The notes: a model not told the origin generated them from the sequence alone. Shown: positions 51,705 through 61,434, numbered from the stretch's first letter. The stretch is DNA of 64,000 bases from Ottowia beijingensis (GCF_013423955.1 NZ_JACCKX010000002.1:26159-90158), one strand, 5' to 3'. Program-made: numbers and translations.

Positions 51705-53999
51705 GTGGCGCAACTGCGCGGCGCCTGGTTCGGGGCCTGCCTGCTGGCGGCGCTGGTCACCCCGGCGCTGGCCCAGACCCCTTCGGCCAACCTTCTCGTC
51801 AACGGCGGCTTCGAGAACAATCCGCCGCCCTCCCTTTGCGCCAATAACCTGGGGGCGTCGGTCACGCCCTGGCAGTTGGCGGGCGGTGGCCACCAACGTC
51901 ATCGCCGTCGACGGTGGCACGACGGTGGACCCGGCCCTGGGTCGAACCGGCGGCGGCACCTGCAACTACGGCATCAACGTCAACTTCGATGCCGAGGTGG
52001 CCAACCCCAACGGCACTCGCCGGCATTACCTGGACATCGACGGCGTCAACGAGCTGTACCAGACCCTCGTCGTGCCCAGCTGCGGCAGCGGTGACACCCG
52101 ACCGCGCACGCTCCGGTTCTCCGGCTATTTCTCCAGCCGCGACACCGGCACCGGCGGCAGCGGCACGGTACGCCTGCTGCGCGGCAACGTTCAGGTGGCC
52201 GGCAGTCGGGTGCAGCCCGTGGACGGAGAGGGCGTGTTGCTCGCGTCCGTGAGTTCACCCCCGCATTGCCGTGGAATCGCTGGACGCAGGTATCCGGCAC
52301 CGCCACCGTGGTGCCTGGCGACAAGATCACCTACGCCATCTACATGTCGAACCCCACCAATTTCGACAACGCATCGATCACCGTCGACGATCTCGACTGC
52401 CCCGCCACCACGCTCACGCTGAAAAAGCACTGGGCCGGCGCCACCGTGGGCAACACCGCGACGCTGACCGCCACCCGTGTGGCCGGCACGCCCGCCGTGC
52501 GCACGCAGATCGACTCGCTCAGCTCCACCGCCACGGCCGCCGCCAACGCGCCGGGCGGCCAGACCACCACCGACGCCACGCCCACCACCGTTTTCGCCGG
52601 CGACGTGATCGAGTTGGCCGAAACCTTCACGCCCGCCACGGCCACCTACCACGCCGGCCTGCAATGCACGGGCGACGTCGGCCTGAGCGGCTTCACCCTC
52701 ACCGTGGGCGCGCTGGGCGCCGGCGCCGCGCCCATCGTCTGCACCTTCAGCAACAGCCTGAGCGCACAGCCCAGCCTGGTGGTGGGCAAAGACATCGCCG
52801 GCGTGGCCGACACCAACGACAACGGCGTCACCGGCGATGCCGGCGACCTGGTGACCTACGCCTTCACGGTGCGCAACAACGGCAACGTCGCCCTCACCGG
52901 CGTGAGCCTGACCGACCCGCTGGCCGGCCTCTCGGCCCTCGCCATCACCTGGCCCGACCCGGCCAACCCCGGCACCCTGCCCGTCAACACCGAGGCCACC
53001 GCCACGGCCACCTACACCTTGACCCCCGCGGACGCGGCATCGGGCCAGATGAGCAACACCGTCACCGCCACGGCCAACCCCGTGGGCGGCGTCACGCCGC
53101 GGGGCAGCGACAGCATCACCCAGCCCGTGCTGCCCACGCCTGCGCCGCAGCTCACCCTGGCCAAGACCGCTGCCGTGGCCGACACCAATGGCAACGGCTC
53201 GCAAGGCGACGCGGGCGACGTGGTGACCTATACCCTCACCGCCACCAACGCCGGCAACGTGCCGCTGAGCGGCGTGGTGCTCACCGACCCGCTGGCCGGC
53301 CTTTCGACCCTCACCATCACCTGGCCCGATGCGGCCAATCCCGGCACCCTGCCCGTGGGCGCGCAGGCCACCGCCACCGCCACCTACACGCTCAGTGTCA
53401 CGGACGCGACGGCCGGGCAGGTCAGCAACACCGCCAGCGTGACCGCCGATCCGGTCAACGGCAAGGTGGCCGTGCCGCCCGCCACGGCCACGGCCAGCCA
53501 GCCCGTGCTGCCCACGCCGGCGCCGCAGCTCACCCTGGCCAAGACCGCCGCCGTGGCCGACACCAATGGCAACGGCACGCAGGGCGATGCGGGCGACGTG
53601 GTGACCTACACCCTCACCGCCACCAACGCCGGCAACGTGCCGCTGAGCGGTGTGGTGCTGACCGACCCGCTGGCCGGCCTTTCGACCCTCACCATCACCT
53701 GGCCCGATGCGGCCAACCCCGGCACCCTGCCCGTGGGCGCGCAGGCCACGGCCACCGCCACCTACACGCTCAACGCCGCGGACGTCACAGCCGGACAGGT
53801 CAGCAACACCGCCACCGCAACCGCCGACCCGGTCAACGGCCTGGTGGCCGTGCCGCCGGCCACAGGCACGGCCAGCGTCAGCACCCGGGCGGCGCCCCAG
53901 GGCGTGACCGCCGTGCCCGTGAACCACCCCTTGGCCCGGTGGTTGCTGGTTGGCGCGGTGGCATGGCTGGGCCGCCGTGCCTGGGCAGGGCGCAAGTAA
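51705..53999 (+). CDS. Exported DUF11-repeat surface protein
   Basis: About 765 aa. A probable GTG start leads into signal peptide FGACLLAALVTPALA, then a lectin-like N-terminal part NLLVNGGFENNPPPSLCANN and GGTCNYGINVNFDAEVANPN. Three DUF11 repeats follow (~52760, 53131 and 53512 onwards), each with GDAGDxVTYxxTxxNxGNV and LTDPLAGLSxLxITWPD. The last two are near-identical 381-bp DNA repeats. The C-terminus VPVNHPLARWLLVGAVAWLG RRAWAGRK is a hydrophobic helix plus basic tail, like an IPTL/PEP-CTERM-type sorting signal. Frame breaks near 51890 and 52245. Probably a surface adhesin or matrix protein. Confidence 0.82.
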
Positions 54000-54028
54000 T
54001 TCCATCTGCAATTCAACGCGTCAATCGC

Positions 54029-54154
54029 CGTCATCCCGGCGAAGGCCGGGATCCATGTTTCTCCGCACACGCCGTCTGGATTCTGGCCCCGTATCGCGGT
54101 ACGGGGCAGGCTTTGCGCCGGAATGACGAGATATGGCAGCTTTGATCTGGAATT
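54029..54154 (+). repeat. ~125-bp repeat, member A of an inverted pair
   Basis: Contains GTCATCCCGGCGAAGGCC, GGGATCCATGTTTCTCCGCA and CAGGCTTTGCGCCGGAATGA. Its reverse complement recurs at 60819-60947 with about 95% identity by eye. The core is the widespread CCCGGCGAAGGCCGGG type of proteobacterial hairpin. Confidence 0.85.
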
Positions 54155-54268
54155 GGAATAAGAGCGTCGCGTGCAGGCCCGCCGGCCCGCCAGGACGCCG
54201 GTGGAAGGCGGTATCGCCGTGACCGGCCTATCATGCCCGGCACAACACCACCACGAGGAGACACCGCC

Positions 54269-55159
54269 ATGCCCGCTTTCGACACCCTGCTCTCCGGCTA
54301 CAGCTTCTTCGAGGGCCCGCGCTGGCACGACGGCCGGCTGTGGCTGTCGGACTTCTACACGCACCAGGTCATCGCCTGCGATCTGCAGGGCCGCGTCGAA
54401 AAAATCGCCGACGTGCCGGGCCAGCCCTCGGGCCTGGGCTGGCTGCCGGATGGGCGGCTGCTGATCGTCTCCATGCGCGACCGCCGCGTGCTGCGGCGCG
54501 AGGCCGATGGCCAGCTGGTGACGCACGCCGACCTGTCGAACATCGCCACCGGCCACTGCAACGACATGGCCGTGGATGCCCAGGGCCGCGCCTGGGTGGG
54601 CAACTTCGGCTTCGATCTGATGGGCGGCGGCGGGGTGCAGACGGCCAGCCTGGCGCGCGTCGACCCCGACGGCAGCGTGCACGAGGCGGCGCGCGACCTC
54701 TACTTTCCCAACGCCATCCTGCCCACGCCCGACGGCCGCACGCTGATCGTCAACGAAACGCTGGGCAACCGCCTGTCGGCCTTCGACATCGCCGCCGACG
54801 GCAGCCTGGGCCCGCGCCGCGACTGGGCGGTGTTCGGCCCGCTGGTGCAAAGCGACAAGCTGGACGACTACATCGCCGGCGGCAAGGTGGCCGCCGATGG
54901 CGGCGCGCTGGACGCCGAAGGCGCCGTGTGGGTGGCCGACGCCATCGGCAACCGCGCCCTGCGCGTGGCCGAGGGCGGGCGCGTGCTGCAGGAGGTGTCG
55001 ACCGGCGCGCAGGGCACCTTTGCCTGCACGCTGGGCGGGCCGGACGGGCGCACGCTGTTCCTGTGCGTGGCGCCCGACTTCATGGAGCACCACCGCGCGG
55101 CCGCGCGCGAGGCGCAGATCTGGACCACGCGCGTGGACGTGCCGGGCGCGGGGTTCTGA
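54269..55159 (+). CDS. SMP-30/gluconolactonase-family protein
   Basis: 296 aa six-bladed beta-propeller, intact; start MPAFDTLLSGYSFFEGPRWH behind GAGGAG. Metal-site residues: Glu in FFEGPRW, Asn in TGHCNDMAVDAQGRAWVGN, Asn in LYFPNAILPTPDGRTL and Asp in GAVWVADAIGNRALRV. Likely a lactonase or esterase on sugar or other lactones; substrate not predictable. It stands alone. Confidence 0.9.
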   Translation: MPAFDTLLSGYSFFEGPRWHDGRLWLSDFYTHQVIACDLQGRVEKIADVPGQPSGLGWLPDGRLLIVSMRDRRVLRREADGQLVTHADLSNIATGHCNDMAVDAQGRAWVGNFGFDLMGGGGVQTASLARVDPDGSVHEAARDLYFPNAILPTPDGRTLIVNETLGNRLSAFDIAADGSLGPRRDWAVFGPLVQSDKLDDYIAGGKVAADGGALDAEGAVWVADAIGNRALRVAEGGRVLQEVSTGAQGTFACTLGGPDGRTLFLCVAPDFMEHHRAAAREAQIWTTRVDVPGAGF

Positions 55160-55269
55160 CGCGCGGCGACGCCGGCCGCCGGCCCGCCGGCCTTGGGCGC
55201 GGCGCGATGCTGAGGAGGTTCCCGCAAGGGGGGACTTCCCAGATTTTTTGCATGGTTGATAAAGGCTTT

Positions 55270-55315
55270 GCGCCCAGATAACGGGCGCAAGCAGCTACGT
55301 TATTGATACTTCAAC
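55270..55315 (+). repeat. Partial palindromic repeat R7
   Basis: GCGCCCAGATAACGGGCGC hairpin followed by AAGCAGCTACGTTATTGATACTTCAA. It has the right half of the repeat family but lacks the TTCAAGCCAAAT left end. Confidence 0.5.
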
Positions 55316-55402
55316 ATGGCGCCAAATGGCTATCGCTTGTTTCCGCCCTCCAGCGGTGTGGTGGGAAAGCCATGCCCTTGAAGATGTGCCGATCTTCTGC
55401 GT

Positions 55403-56268
55403 TCAAAGGTTTTCAAACGACCGCGCCATGCCGATGTGTGCAATGCCCACCTCGTCGTACGGCGCGCCCTCGGGCACATAACCCAGCCGCTGGTAGAAGC
55501 CTTCGGCACTGCGCTGCGCGCTGAGCACGATGCGGCGGTCGCCGCGCTCGAAGGCGGCCTGCTGCAGCGCCTGGATCAGCTGCCGCCCCACCCCGCTGCC
55601 GCGCAGCGCGCGGTCCACCGCCATGCGGCCGATGCGGCCCTCGCCCGGCGCTTGCTGCAGCAGGCGCCCGGTGGCCACGGGCATGCCCAGCAGGTTGGTG
55701 ACGACGGCGTGCACGGCCGTGGCATCGGCCTCGTCCCACTCGTCCGCGCGGGCGATGCCCTGCTCCTCGATGAACACCGCCGTGCGCAGAGCCCGCGCCG
55801 CGTCGCCCAGCGCGGCCCAGTCGCCGGTCTGCACATGGGTCACGGGCTGGCCGGCTTCGTAGGCCTCGATCAGCGCGCGCAGCGGCGCCGGCACCGGCCG
55901 CGAGGTCTGCGTGGCCGGGTCGGCGAACACGTAGACCAGCTCGCCTGCCGTCAGCAATCGATCGCCACGGAAGATGCCGCCCACGAAGGTCATCGACGAG
56001 GCGCCGATGCGGTCGCAGCGCAAGCCGATGTCGAGCCGGTCGTCCATCTCGGCCGAGGCGTTGAACTCCACCGCCGTCTTGCGCAGAAAGATGTCGCCGC
56101 CCAGCCGCTGCATGGCCGCGGCATAAGGCATGGCCAGCGCGCGCCAGTAGTCGCTGATGGCGCAGTCGAAATAGGCCAGGTAGTGCGGGTTGAAGACGAT
56201 TTTTGCATGTCCACCTCGGCCCAGCGCACGCGCAGGCGGTGGTGGTGACGGAAGTCGGTGGGTTTCAT
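55403..56268 (-). CDS. Fusion: YbgC-like acyl-CoA thioesterase + GNAT acetyltransferase
   Basis: About 288 aa. Residues 1-135 are a hot-dog 4HBT thioesterase: MKPTDFRHHHRLRVRWAEVD, then (after a frame break near 56203) HYLAYFDCAISDYWR with the catalytic Asp, and GGIFRGDRLLTAGELVYVFA. Residues ~145-288 are a GNAT domain: RTAVFIEEQGIARADEWDEA, HAVVTNLLGMPVATGRLLQQ, acetyl-CoA loop ALRGSGVGRQLIQALQQAAF and AEGFYQRLGYVPEGAPYDEV. The two activities in one chain may handle acyl-CoA trimming and acyl transfer; substrates unknown. Confidence 0.85.
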
Positions 56269-56287
56269 GGCGGTTTGCCTGTTCTCA

Positions 56288-56344
56288 GTCAAATCAGCGG
56301 CCAGCGCTTTGGCGGCGGGCGCTGGCAGCTATGGATCTTAAAGT
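56288..56344 (+). repeat. Dispersed palindromic repeat, copy R8
   Basis: GTCAAATCAGCGGCCAGCGC, TTTGGCGGCGG, GCGCTGGCAGCTATGGATCT. Perfect CCAGCGC/GCGCTGG arms. It lies just upstream of the thioesterase-GNAT gene. Confidence 0.85.
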
Positions 56345-56352
56345 TCTGGGAG

Positions 56353-56409
56353 GGGCTTGCCCGCGATAGAACCTCGGCCTTACGGCAGCGCCCTATCGCG
56401 GGCAAGCCC
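56353..56409. repeat. REP-like hairpin
   Basis: GGGCTTGCCCGCGATA and TATCGCGGGCAAGCCC are perfect 16-bp inverted arms around a 25-bp loop, resembling Pseudomonas-type REP sequences. It lies between the divergent 5' end of the thioesterase gene and the 3' end of the esterase gene, so it may act as a terminator. Confidence 0.8.
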
Positions 56410-56426
56410 GCTCCCACAGCCCGGGA

Positions 56427-57390
56427 TCATGGTGCTGGCAGTCCAAAGGCCTGCCGCAGCGCCGCCGCCGCATCCTGGTGCAGCTGCCGCGCCTCGGCAA
56501 TGGCGCGGCCCATGGTGATGAAGCCGTGCACCACGCCGCGGTAGATCTCCAGATCGACCGGCACGCCGGCGGCGCGCAGCTTGTCGGCGTAGGCCACGCC
56601 CTCGTCCACCAGCGGGTCGCATTCGGCCAGGCCCACCCAGGCGGGGCCACGCTATCGACGTCGGCGCTTTCAGCGGCGCAAAGCGCCAGTCGCTGCGGTC
56701 CACGCTGTCGATGTAGTGGTGGAAGAACCAGTCGATCAGCGCCTTGTCGAGCACCGGACCGTGCGCGAACAGCGCGTGCGAGTCGGTGTCCTGGTGGTCG
56801 GTGGTGCCGGGGTAGATGAGCAGTTGCAGCGCCAGCTTCAGCCCCGCGTCGCGCGCGTGCACGGCGCTGACGGCCGCCAGCGTGCCGCCGGCCGAATCGC
56901 CGCCGACGGCGATGCGCGTGGTATCGAGGCCCAGGGCGCGACCGCCCTCGCCCGCCAGCCAGTGCAGCGCATCCCAGGCGTCGTGCACCGCGGTGGGAAA
57001 GCGCCATTCGGGCGCCAGGCGGTAGTCGAGCGACAGCACGGCGGCGCCGCTGGTTGCGCTGAGCACGCGGCAAAAGGTGTCGTGCGATTCTATGCTGCCG
57101 ATGGTGAAGCCGCCGCCGTGGGTGTACAGCAGCACGGGGAGGCCGGTGTCAGTACTGGGCGCGACCAGGCGCGCGGGCAAGGCGTGGCCGTCGCGCGCCG
57201 GGATGCGCACCTCCTCCACGCGCGCCAGTTCGGGCTTGACGTCGAGCACGCCGATGGACTTGGCGTAGGCGGCCTTGGCCTGCTGCGCCGTCAGCGTGTG
57301 CATGGGCGGGTAAGGCGCCTGCGCCATGCGCTCGACCAGCAGGCGCATGGCGGGGGTCAGGCGGGCGTGGATGTCGGGCGAGTGATTCAT
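56427..57390 (-). CDS. HSL-family alpha/beta-hydrolase (carboxylesterase)
   Basis: About 321 aa. [20 protein letters not shown], oxyanion motif [20 protein letters not shown], nucleophile elbow [19 protein letters not shown], acid in [19 protein letters not shown] and His in [16 protein letters not shown]. This is the hormone-sensitive-lipase / Est family. One frame break near 56650 before WVGLAECD. Cytoplasmic, no signal peptide. Acts on short-chain esters; native substrate unknown. Confidence 0.9.
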
Positions 57391-57442
57391 GATGAAATAA
57401 GCTGCCAGCGCCCTGCTGGCGGGAGCTGGCAGCTATTGATAA
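57391..57442. repeat. Dispersed palindromic repeat, copy R9
   Basis: ATGAAATAAGCTGCCAGCGC, CCTGCTGGCGG, GAGCTGGCAGCTATTGATAA. Arms GCTGCCAGC and GCTGGCAGC pair over 9 bases. It lies directly upstream of the esterase start codon. Confidence 0.8.
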
Positions 57443-57480
57443 CGTAGTGACGGAAAGGGTGCGCCGCACCGCTGCGCCGC

Positions 57481-57505
57481 GGCGCGGCGCGGCGCGGCGC
57501 GGCGC
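57481..57505. repeat. GGCGC microsatellite
   Basis: Five perfect tandem GGCGC units ending two bases before the DUF3011 gene stop codon. Possible slippage tract. Confidence 0.8.
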
Positions 57506-57507
57506 CG

Positions 57508-58517
57508 TCAGCGTGCCCCGAAGCGTCCGCGGCAGCCCCGGTCGACCCAGATCTCGCGGCCGTCGTAGCCCCAGCTGCGGCCTTCGCGGCAGCTGTCTTG
57601 CGAGAGCTGGTCGATCAGCGCCGGCCGGCCCCAGCGCGGGTCCCAGTTGCAGCGGTTCAGACGTTGCTCCACGCTTTCGCAGACCACGGTGCGGCCGTAG
57701 CCGGGGCTGCGTCCGCCCCAGTCGGCGGCAGCAAACTCGCCCCGGCAGCCACCGCGCACCCAGACGCCGCCGTCGCGGCTGCCCCAGGTCTGGCCTTCGA
57801 CGCAGGCGGTTTCGGACAACTGGCGCACCAGCATCTGGCGCCCGGGCGCCGGCGCGCGGCATTCCTGGTGGCGGCCTTGTTCGCTTTCGCAGCGGTAGGC
57901 ATTGGCGGCGGTGCCGTAGTCCGGATTGACCCAACCCTGCGCGGGCCCGAAGTCGCCACGGCAGCCACCGCTGACCCACACCTGGCCGTTGAAATGGCTG
58001 CCCCAGGTCTGCCCCTCGATGCAGGGCGCGTCGGAGATCTGGCGCAGCAGGGTCAGGCGTGCCGCCACCGGCGCCTGGCAGTCGCGCCGCCGGCCCTGGT
58101 CGCTCTCGCAGCGCACGGTGTAGCGCGTGTCGCCATAGCCACCCACGCCGGCCTGGCCGCCGTAGGTGTCGGCAAAGCGGGCGCGGCAGCCATTCATCAC
58201 CCAGACGGAGCCGACGCCGCGCGTGCCCCAGGTCTGGCCTTCGATGCAGGCCGCGGACGAGAGGGTTTCCGCAATCACCGGCCGGCCGCGGAAGGGCGTG
58301 CCGCACTCCTGAAAGCCGCCGTCACGGCTTTCGCAGGTGATGCCGGGGCCGCCGTAGGGTCGTACCCCGGACTGCCATAGGTCGGGTTGCCGAAGGGCAC
58401 GGTGCCCCAGGGCTGGCCCAGCGGCTGGCCGATGGGCTGGTCGTACTGCGCCTGCGCCAGCGGCGAGAACGCAACGGCGGCCAGTGCCAGGGCCGCGAGG
58501 GACGGAATGCGGGTCAT
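57508..58517 (-). CDS. Exported DUF3011-repeat protein
   Basis: About 336 aa. Signal peptide MTRIPSLAALALAAVAFSPL AQAQ, a Gly/Pro/Gln-rich linker, then five DUF3011-like repeats, each with CESxxxxxxxC, a leucine-rich RQxS strand and CxEGxxWGxxxxxxWVxxGC. Examples: CIEGQTWGTRGVGSVWVMNG, CIEGQTWGSHFNGQVWVSGG, CVEGQTWGSRDGGVWVRGGC and CREGRSWGYDGREIWVDRGC. The cysteines probably form disulfides in the periplasm. One frame break near 58360. Function unknown. Confidence 0.85.
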
Positions 58518-58639
58518 GCGAACGATCTCCTGTGGGTGGCGCCCGAAGGGGCAATCCACTGCTCAGCGCGGTGGCCGGCCGGGCGGTTGTCGCGCCAGCT
58601 TCAGGGCGCACCACGGCGGCGCACCGTGCCCGGCACAGG

Positions 58640-58700
58640 TTTCAAGCCAAATCGGCCTGCAGCGCTGATGCAGCAAGCGCTGGCAGCTATCATTGGTATA
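58640..58700 (+). repeat. Dispersed palindromic repeat, copy R10
   Basis: TTTCAAGCCAAATCGGCCTG, CAGCGCTGATGCAGCAAGCG, CTGGCAGCTATCATTGGTAT. Close to consensus. It lies between the DUF3011 gene and the lipoprotein gene. Confidence 0.9.
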
Positions 58701-58722
58701 GCTCCAGCGCATGCCTGGGCGA

Positions 58723-59623
58723 TCAGCGGAAGCTCACCGTCACCGGCTGCAGGCCGGTCACGCCGTCGTAATGCGCGGTCACCTTCTGGCCGGCCTTGGG
58801 CGGCAGCAGGGCCGAGAACGAGGGCTGACCACCTGCCCCGGCCGCAGCGACAGGCCTTCGGCCTTCAGCGCCTGCGCCAGCCACACCACCGCGTTCAGTG
58901 GGTGGCCCAGAACGTCGCTGCCCTTGCCGCCGCCCAGCGGCGCATCGGCGGCATCGACCAGGTGCACGTTCATGTCGCGCAGCTCGTTCAGCACGCGGGC
59001 CTGGCCCACGGCGTCCTGCGGCACCATCAGCGGCGCGCCGCGCACGCCCAGGCGCGCACCCACGTTCAGCGCGCTCAACGCGGCGCCGTTGACCTTGGCG
59101 GGGTCTCCACCACCAGGTCGGGCAGTTCGATGAAGGGAATGATCTGGTCCACCTGCGCCAGCACCTCGGCCGGGGTCTTGGCGTTGTTGATGGCGGCGCT
59201 CTTCACGCGCACCAACAGGTCGGCCTCGTACAGCGGGCGGGCGCCGAAGGCGGCGTCCACGGTGGCGCCGCTGTTCAGCAGCATGTTGGTGTACAGCGCG
59301 CCCCACACCGGCTCGGTGGTGTTGAAGCGCTTTTGCACTGCCGGGTTGGTCAGGCCCGCCTTGTAGCCCGCCAGGCGGCCGGCCTGGCCAGCCAGGCGCT
59401 GCTGCAGCTTGCTGCGGGTGCAGTTGGCGTCGACCATGGTCAGGTTCTCCGGCAGGTTGGCGGCCGGGCGGCGGGCGTTGTAGTCGCCCAGCAGGCGGTT
59501 GACGGCGACGTCGTCCAGGCAGCCGGGCGTGTTGGCCACCACCGGGGCCGAGGTGCTGGCGCAGCCGGCCAGCACCGACACGGCGGCCCCCAGGGCCAGG
59601 GCTTGTAGTGTGCGGGACTTCAT
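58723..59623 (-). CDS. Lipoprotein with 2-keto-4-pentenoate hydratase (FAH-superfamily) fold
   Basis: About 300 aa. Lipobox LGAAVSVLAGCASTSAP (Cys after LAG), so it is exported and lipidated. The mature part resembles MhpD/DmpE hydratases: AGYKAGLTNPAVQKRFNTTE, PVWGALYTNMLLNSGATVDA, EADLLVRVKSAAINNAKTPA, DQIIPFIELPDLVVE, GHPLNAVVWLAQALKAEGLS and LRPGQVVS. It ends TVSFR. Frame breaks near 59100 and 58828. Hydratases of this fold are normally cytoplasmic; a lipid-anchored version is unusual, and catalytic competence is not certain. Confidence 0.8.
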
Positions 59624-59688
59624 GTAGCGATCTCCTGTGGGTTTGACTGAATAATGAAACCTGAACATCGTACTTTGGAAATCCACCC

Positions 59689-60819
59689 ATGGCCCTCATC
59701 CAATACCTCACCCAGATCGAGTTCGACTACGGCGCCGTGCAGCAACTGCCGGCGCAGTGCCAGCGCGTGGGCATCACGCGGCCGCTGATCGTGACCGACG
59801 CGGGCGTGCGTGCCGCCGGCGTGCTGCAGCCGGTGATCGACGCCCTGCAGGGCCTGCCGCATGCCGTGTTCGACGGCACGCCGCCCAACCCCGAGGCCGC
59901 CGTGCGCCGCCACCGAGATCTACCAGCGCGAGCGTTGCGACGGCCTGATCGCCGTGGGCGGCGGCAGCGCCATCGACTGCGCCAAGGGCGTGGCCATTGC
60001 CGCCACGCACCCCGGCCCGCTGAAGACCTACGCCACCATCGAAGGCGGCAGCCCCAAGATCACCGAGGCGGCCGCGCCGCTGATCGCCGTGCCCACCACC
60101 GCCGGCACCGGGAGCGAGGTGGCGCGCGGCGCCATCGTCATCGTCGACGATGGTCGCAAGCTGGGTTTTCACAGCTGGAGCCTGATGCCCCGGGCCGCCA
60201 TCTGCGACCCGGCGCTCACCTGGGCCTGCCGCCCATGCTGACCGCCGCCACCGGCATGGACGCCATCGCGCACTGCATGGAGGTGTTCATGGCCCCCGCC
60301 TTCAACCCGGTGGCCGACGGCATTGCGCTGGAGGGCCTGCGCCGCGGCTGGGCCCACATCGAGCGCGCGACGAAGGACGGCAGCGACCGCGAAGCGCGCC
60401 TGAACATGATGGCCGCCAGCATGCACGGCGCGCTGGGCTTTCAGAAAGGCCTGGGCGCGGTGCATTCGCTGAGCCACAGCCTGGGCGGCGCCAACCCACG
60501 CCTGCACCACGGCACGCTGAATGCGGTGTTCCTGCCCGCCGTGATCCGCTTCAACGCTGGGGCCGAAAGCATCCAGAAGGAAGACCGCCTGGCGCGCATG
60601 GCCCAGGCCATGGGCCTGCCCGCCGGCAGCGACGTGGCCGACGCCGTGCACGACATGACCGCGCGCCTGGGCCTGTCCACCGGCCTGGCCGCCATGGGCG
60701 TGACCGAAGACCTGTGGGCTGGCGTGATCGAGCACGCCCAGCTTGACCACTGCCACAAGACCAACCCGCGCATCGCCAGCGCCGACGACTACCGGCAGAT
60801 GCTGGCCGAGTCGATGTAA
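59689..60819 (+). CDS. Iron-containing alcohol dehydrogenase
   Basis: 376 codons, group III Fe-ADH. MALIQYLTQIEFDYGAVQQL, NAD site GLIAVGGGSAIDCAKGVAIA and PTTAGTGSEVARGA, metal ligands in GMDAIAHCMEVFMAPAFNPV and LGAVHSLSHSLGGA, and CHKTNPRIASADDYRQML near the end. Two compensating indels near 59910 and 60230 put the stretch EIYQRERCDGLIAV...LTWAC out of frame. May oxidise an alcohol or hydroxyacid such as 4-hydroxybutyrate; not certain. Divergent from the lipoprotein hydratase gene (65 bp). Confidence 0.88.
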   Translation: MALIQYLTQIEFDYGAVQQLPAQCQRVGITRPLIVTDAGVRAAGVLQPVIDALQGLPHAVFDGTPPNPEAAVRRHRDLPARALRRPDRRGRRQRHRLRQGRGHCRHAPRPAEDLRHHRRRQPQDHRGGRAADRRAHHRRHRERGGARRHRHRRRWSQAGFSQLEPDAPGRHLRPGAHLGLPPMLTAATGMDAIAHCMEVFMAPAFNPVADGIALEGLRRGWAHIERATKDGSDREARLNMMAASMHGALGFQKGLGAVHSLSHSLGGANPRLHHGTLNAVFLPAVIRFNAGAESIQKEDRLARMAQAMGLPAGSDVADAVHDMTARLGLSTGLAAMGVTEDLWAGVIEHAQLDHCHKTNPRIASADDYRQMLAESM

Positions 60820-60947
60820 TTCAATTCAGATCAAAGCTGCCCTATCTCGTCATTCCGGCGCAAAGCCTGCCCCGTACCGCGCTACGGGGCCGGAATCCAG
60901 ACAGCGTGTGCGGAGAAACATGGATCCCGGCCTACGCCGGGATGACG
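60819..60947 (-). repeat. ~125-bp repeat, member B of an inverted pair
   Basis: Reverse-complement partner of 54029-54154: TCGTCATTCCGGCGCAAAGC, ACAGCGTGTGCGGAGAAACA, CCGGGATGACG. It starts at the stop codon of the alcohol dehydrogenase gene. Confidence 0.85.
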
Positions 60948-60982
60948 TTATAAGCCGCCGCGGCGCAGCGCCCGCGTGGCGC

Positions 60983-61434
60983 TCAGAGCGGCTGCACCTG
61001 CGCCGGATCGGGCCGCGCCGGCCAGGCCTCGAACTCGTCCGCCAGTTGCCGCGCCGCCTGCACGGCACTGCTCCAGGCCTGCACGCGCTCGGGGTGGTGT
61101 GGCGCGGTGGCGCCACTTGAGCTCTCGCCCAGCCAGCTGGGCACCACCGCCTGCTGGAAGTGCGGGTACAGCACCAGCGCGCCGGTGGTGGCAAATTCAG
61201 CATCAAATCGGCCTTCAGCGCTTGCTGGGCGGGCGCTGACAGCTATCGAAGATGAAGCGACATAGGCCAGGTGCAGGTGGTAGTCGGTGATGCCGCCGTC
61301 CCAGTAGGCGCCGCGTGGCGCCCCGGAATGTCGTGCACCACCTTCAGCACGAAGGGATCGAGCCGCTGGCCTGCAGCGCGTGTGGCGGTACGCGGCCGGG
61401 CCGGCGTACAGCCGCAGCGCCCGCAAGCGCGGCG
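60983..61434 (-). pseudogene. Patatin-like phospholipase, C-terminal fragment with repeat insertion
   Basis: FVLKVVHDIPG, GAYWDGGITDYHLHLAY (DGG catalytic Asp region) and TTGALVLYPHFQQAVVPSWL match the C-terminal half of patatin-like phospholipases. The N-terminal half with the GxSxG nucleophile is absent; upstream DNA is the DsrE gene. Repeat R11 interrupts it in frame (VASSSIAVSARPASAEGRFD). Frame breaks near 61320 and 61365. A decaying gene. Confidence 0.55.
61201..61259 (+). repeat. Palindromic repeat R11, inside the patatin-like fragment
   Basis: CATCAAATCGGCCTTCAGCG, CTTGCTGGGCGG, GCGCTGACAGCTATCGAAGA. Clear family member interrupting the segment between HLHLAY and TTGALVLYP. Confidence 0.85.

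Noticed and set aside
59689..60819. The alcohol dehydrogenase frame taken literally as continuous
   Set aside because: The middle ~105 codons give an Arg/His-rich nonsense stretch, while the conserved GGGSAIDCAKG region is in another frame; two compensating indels explain it.
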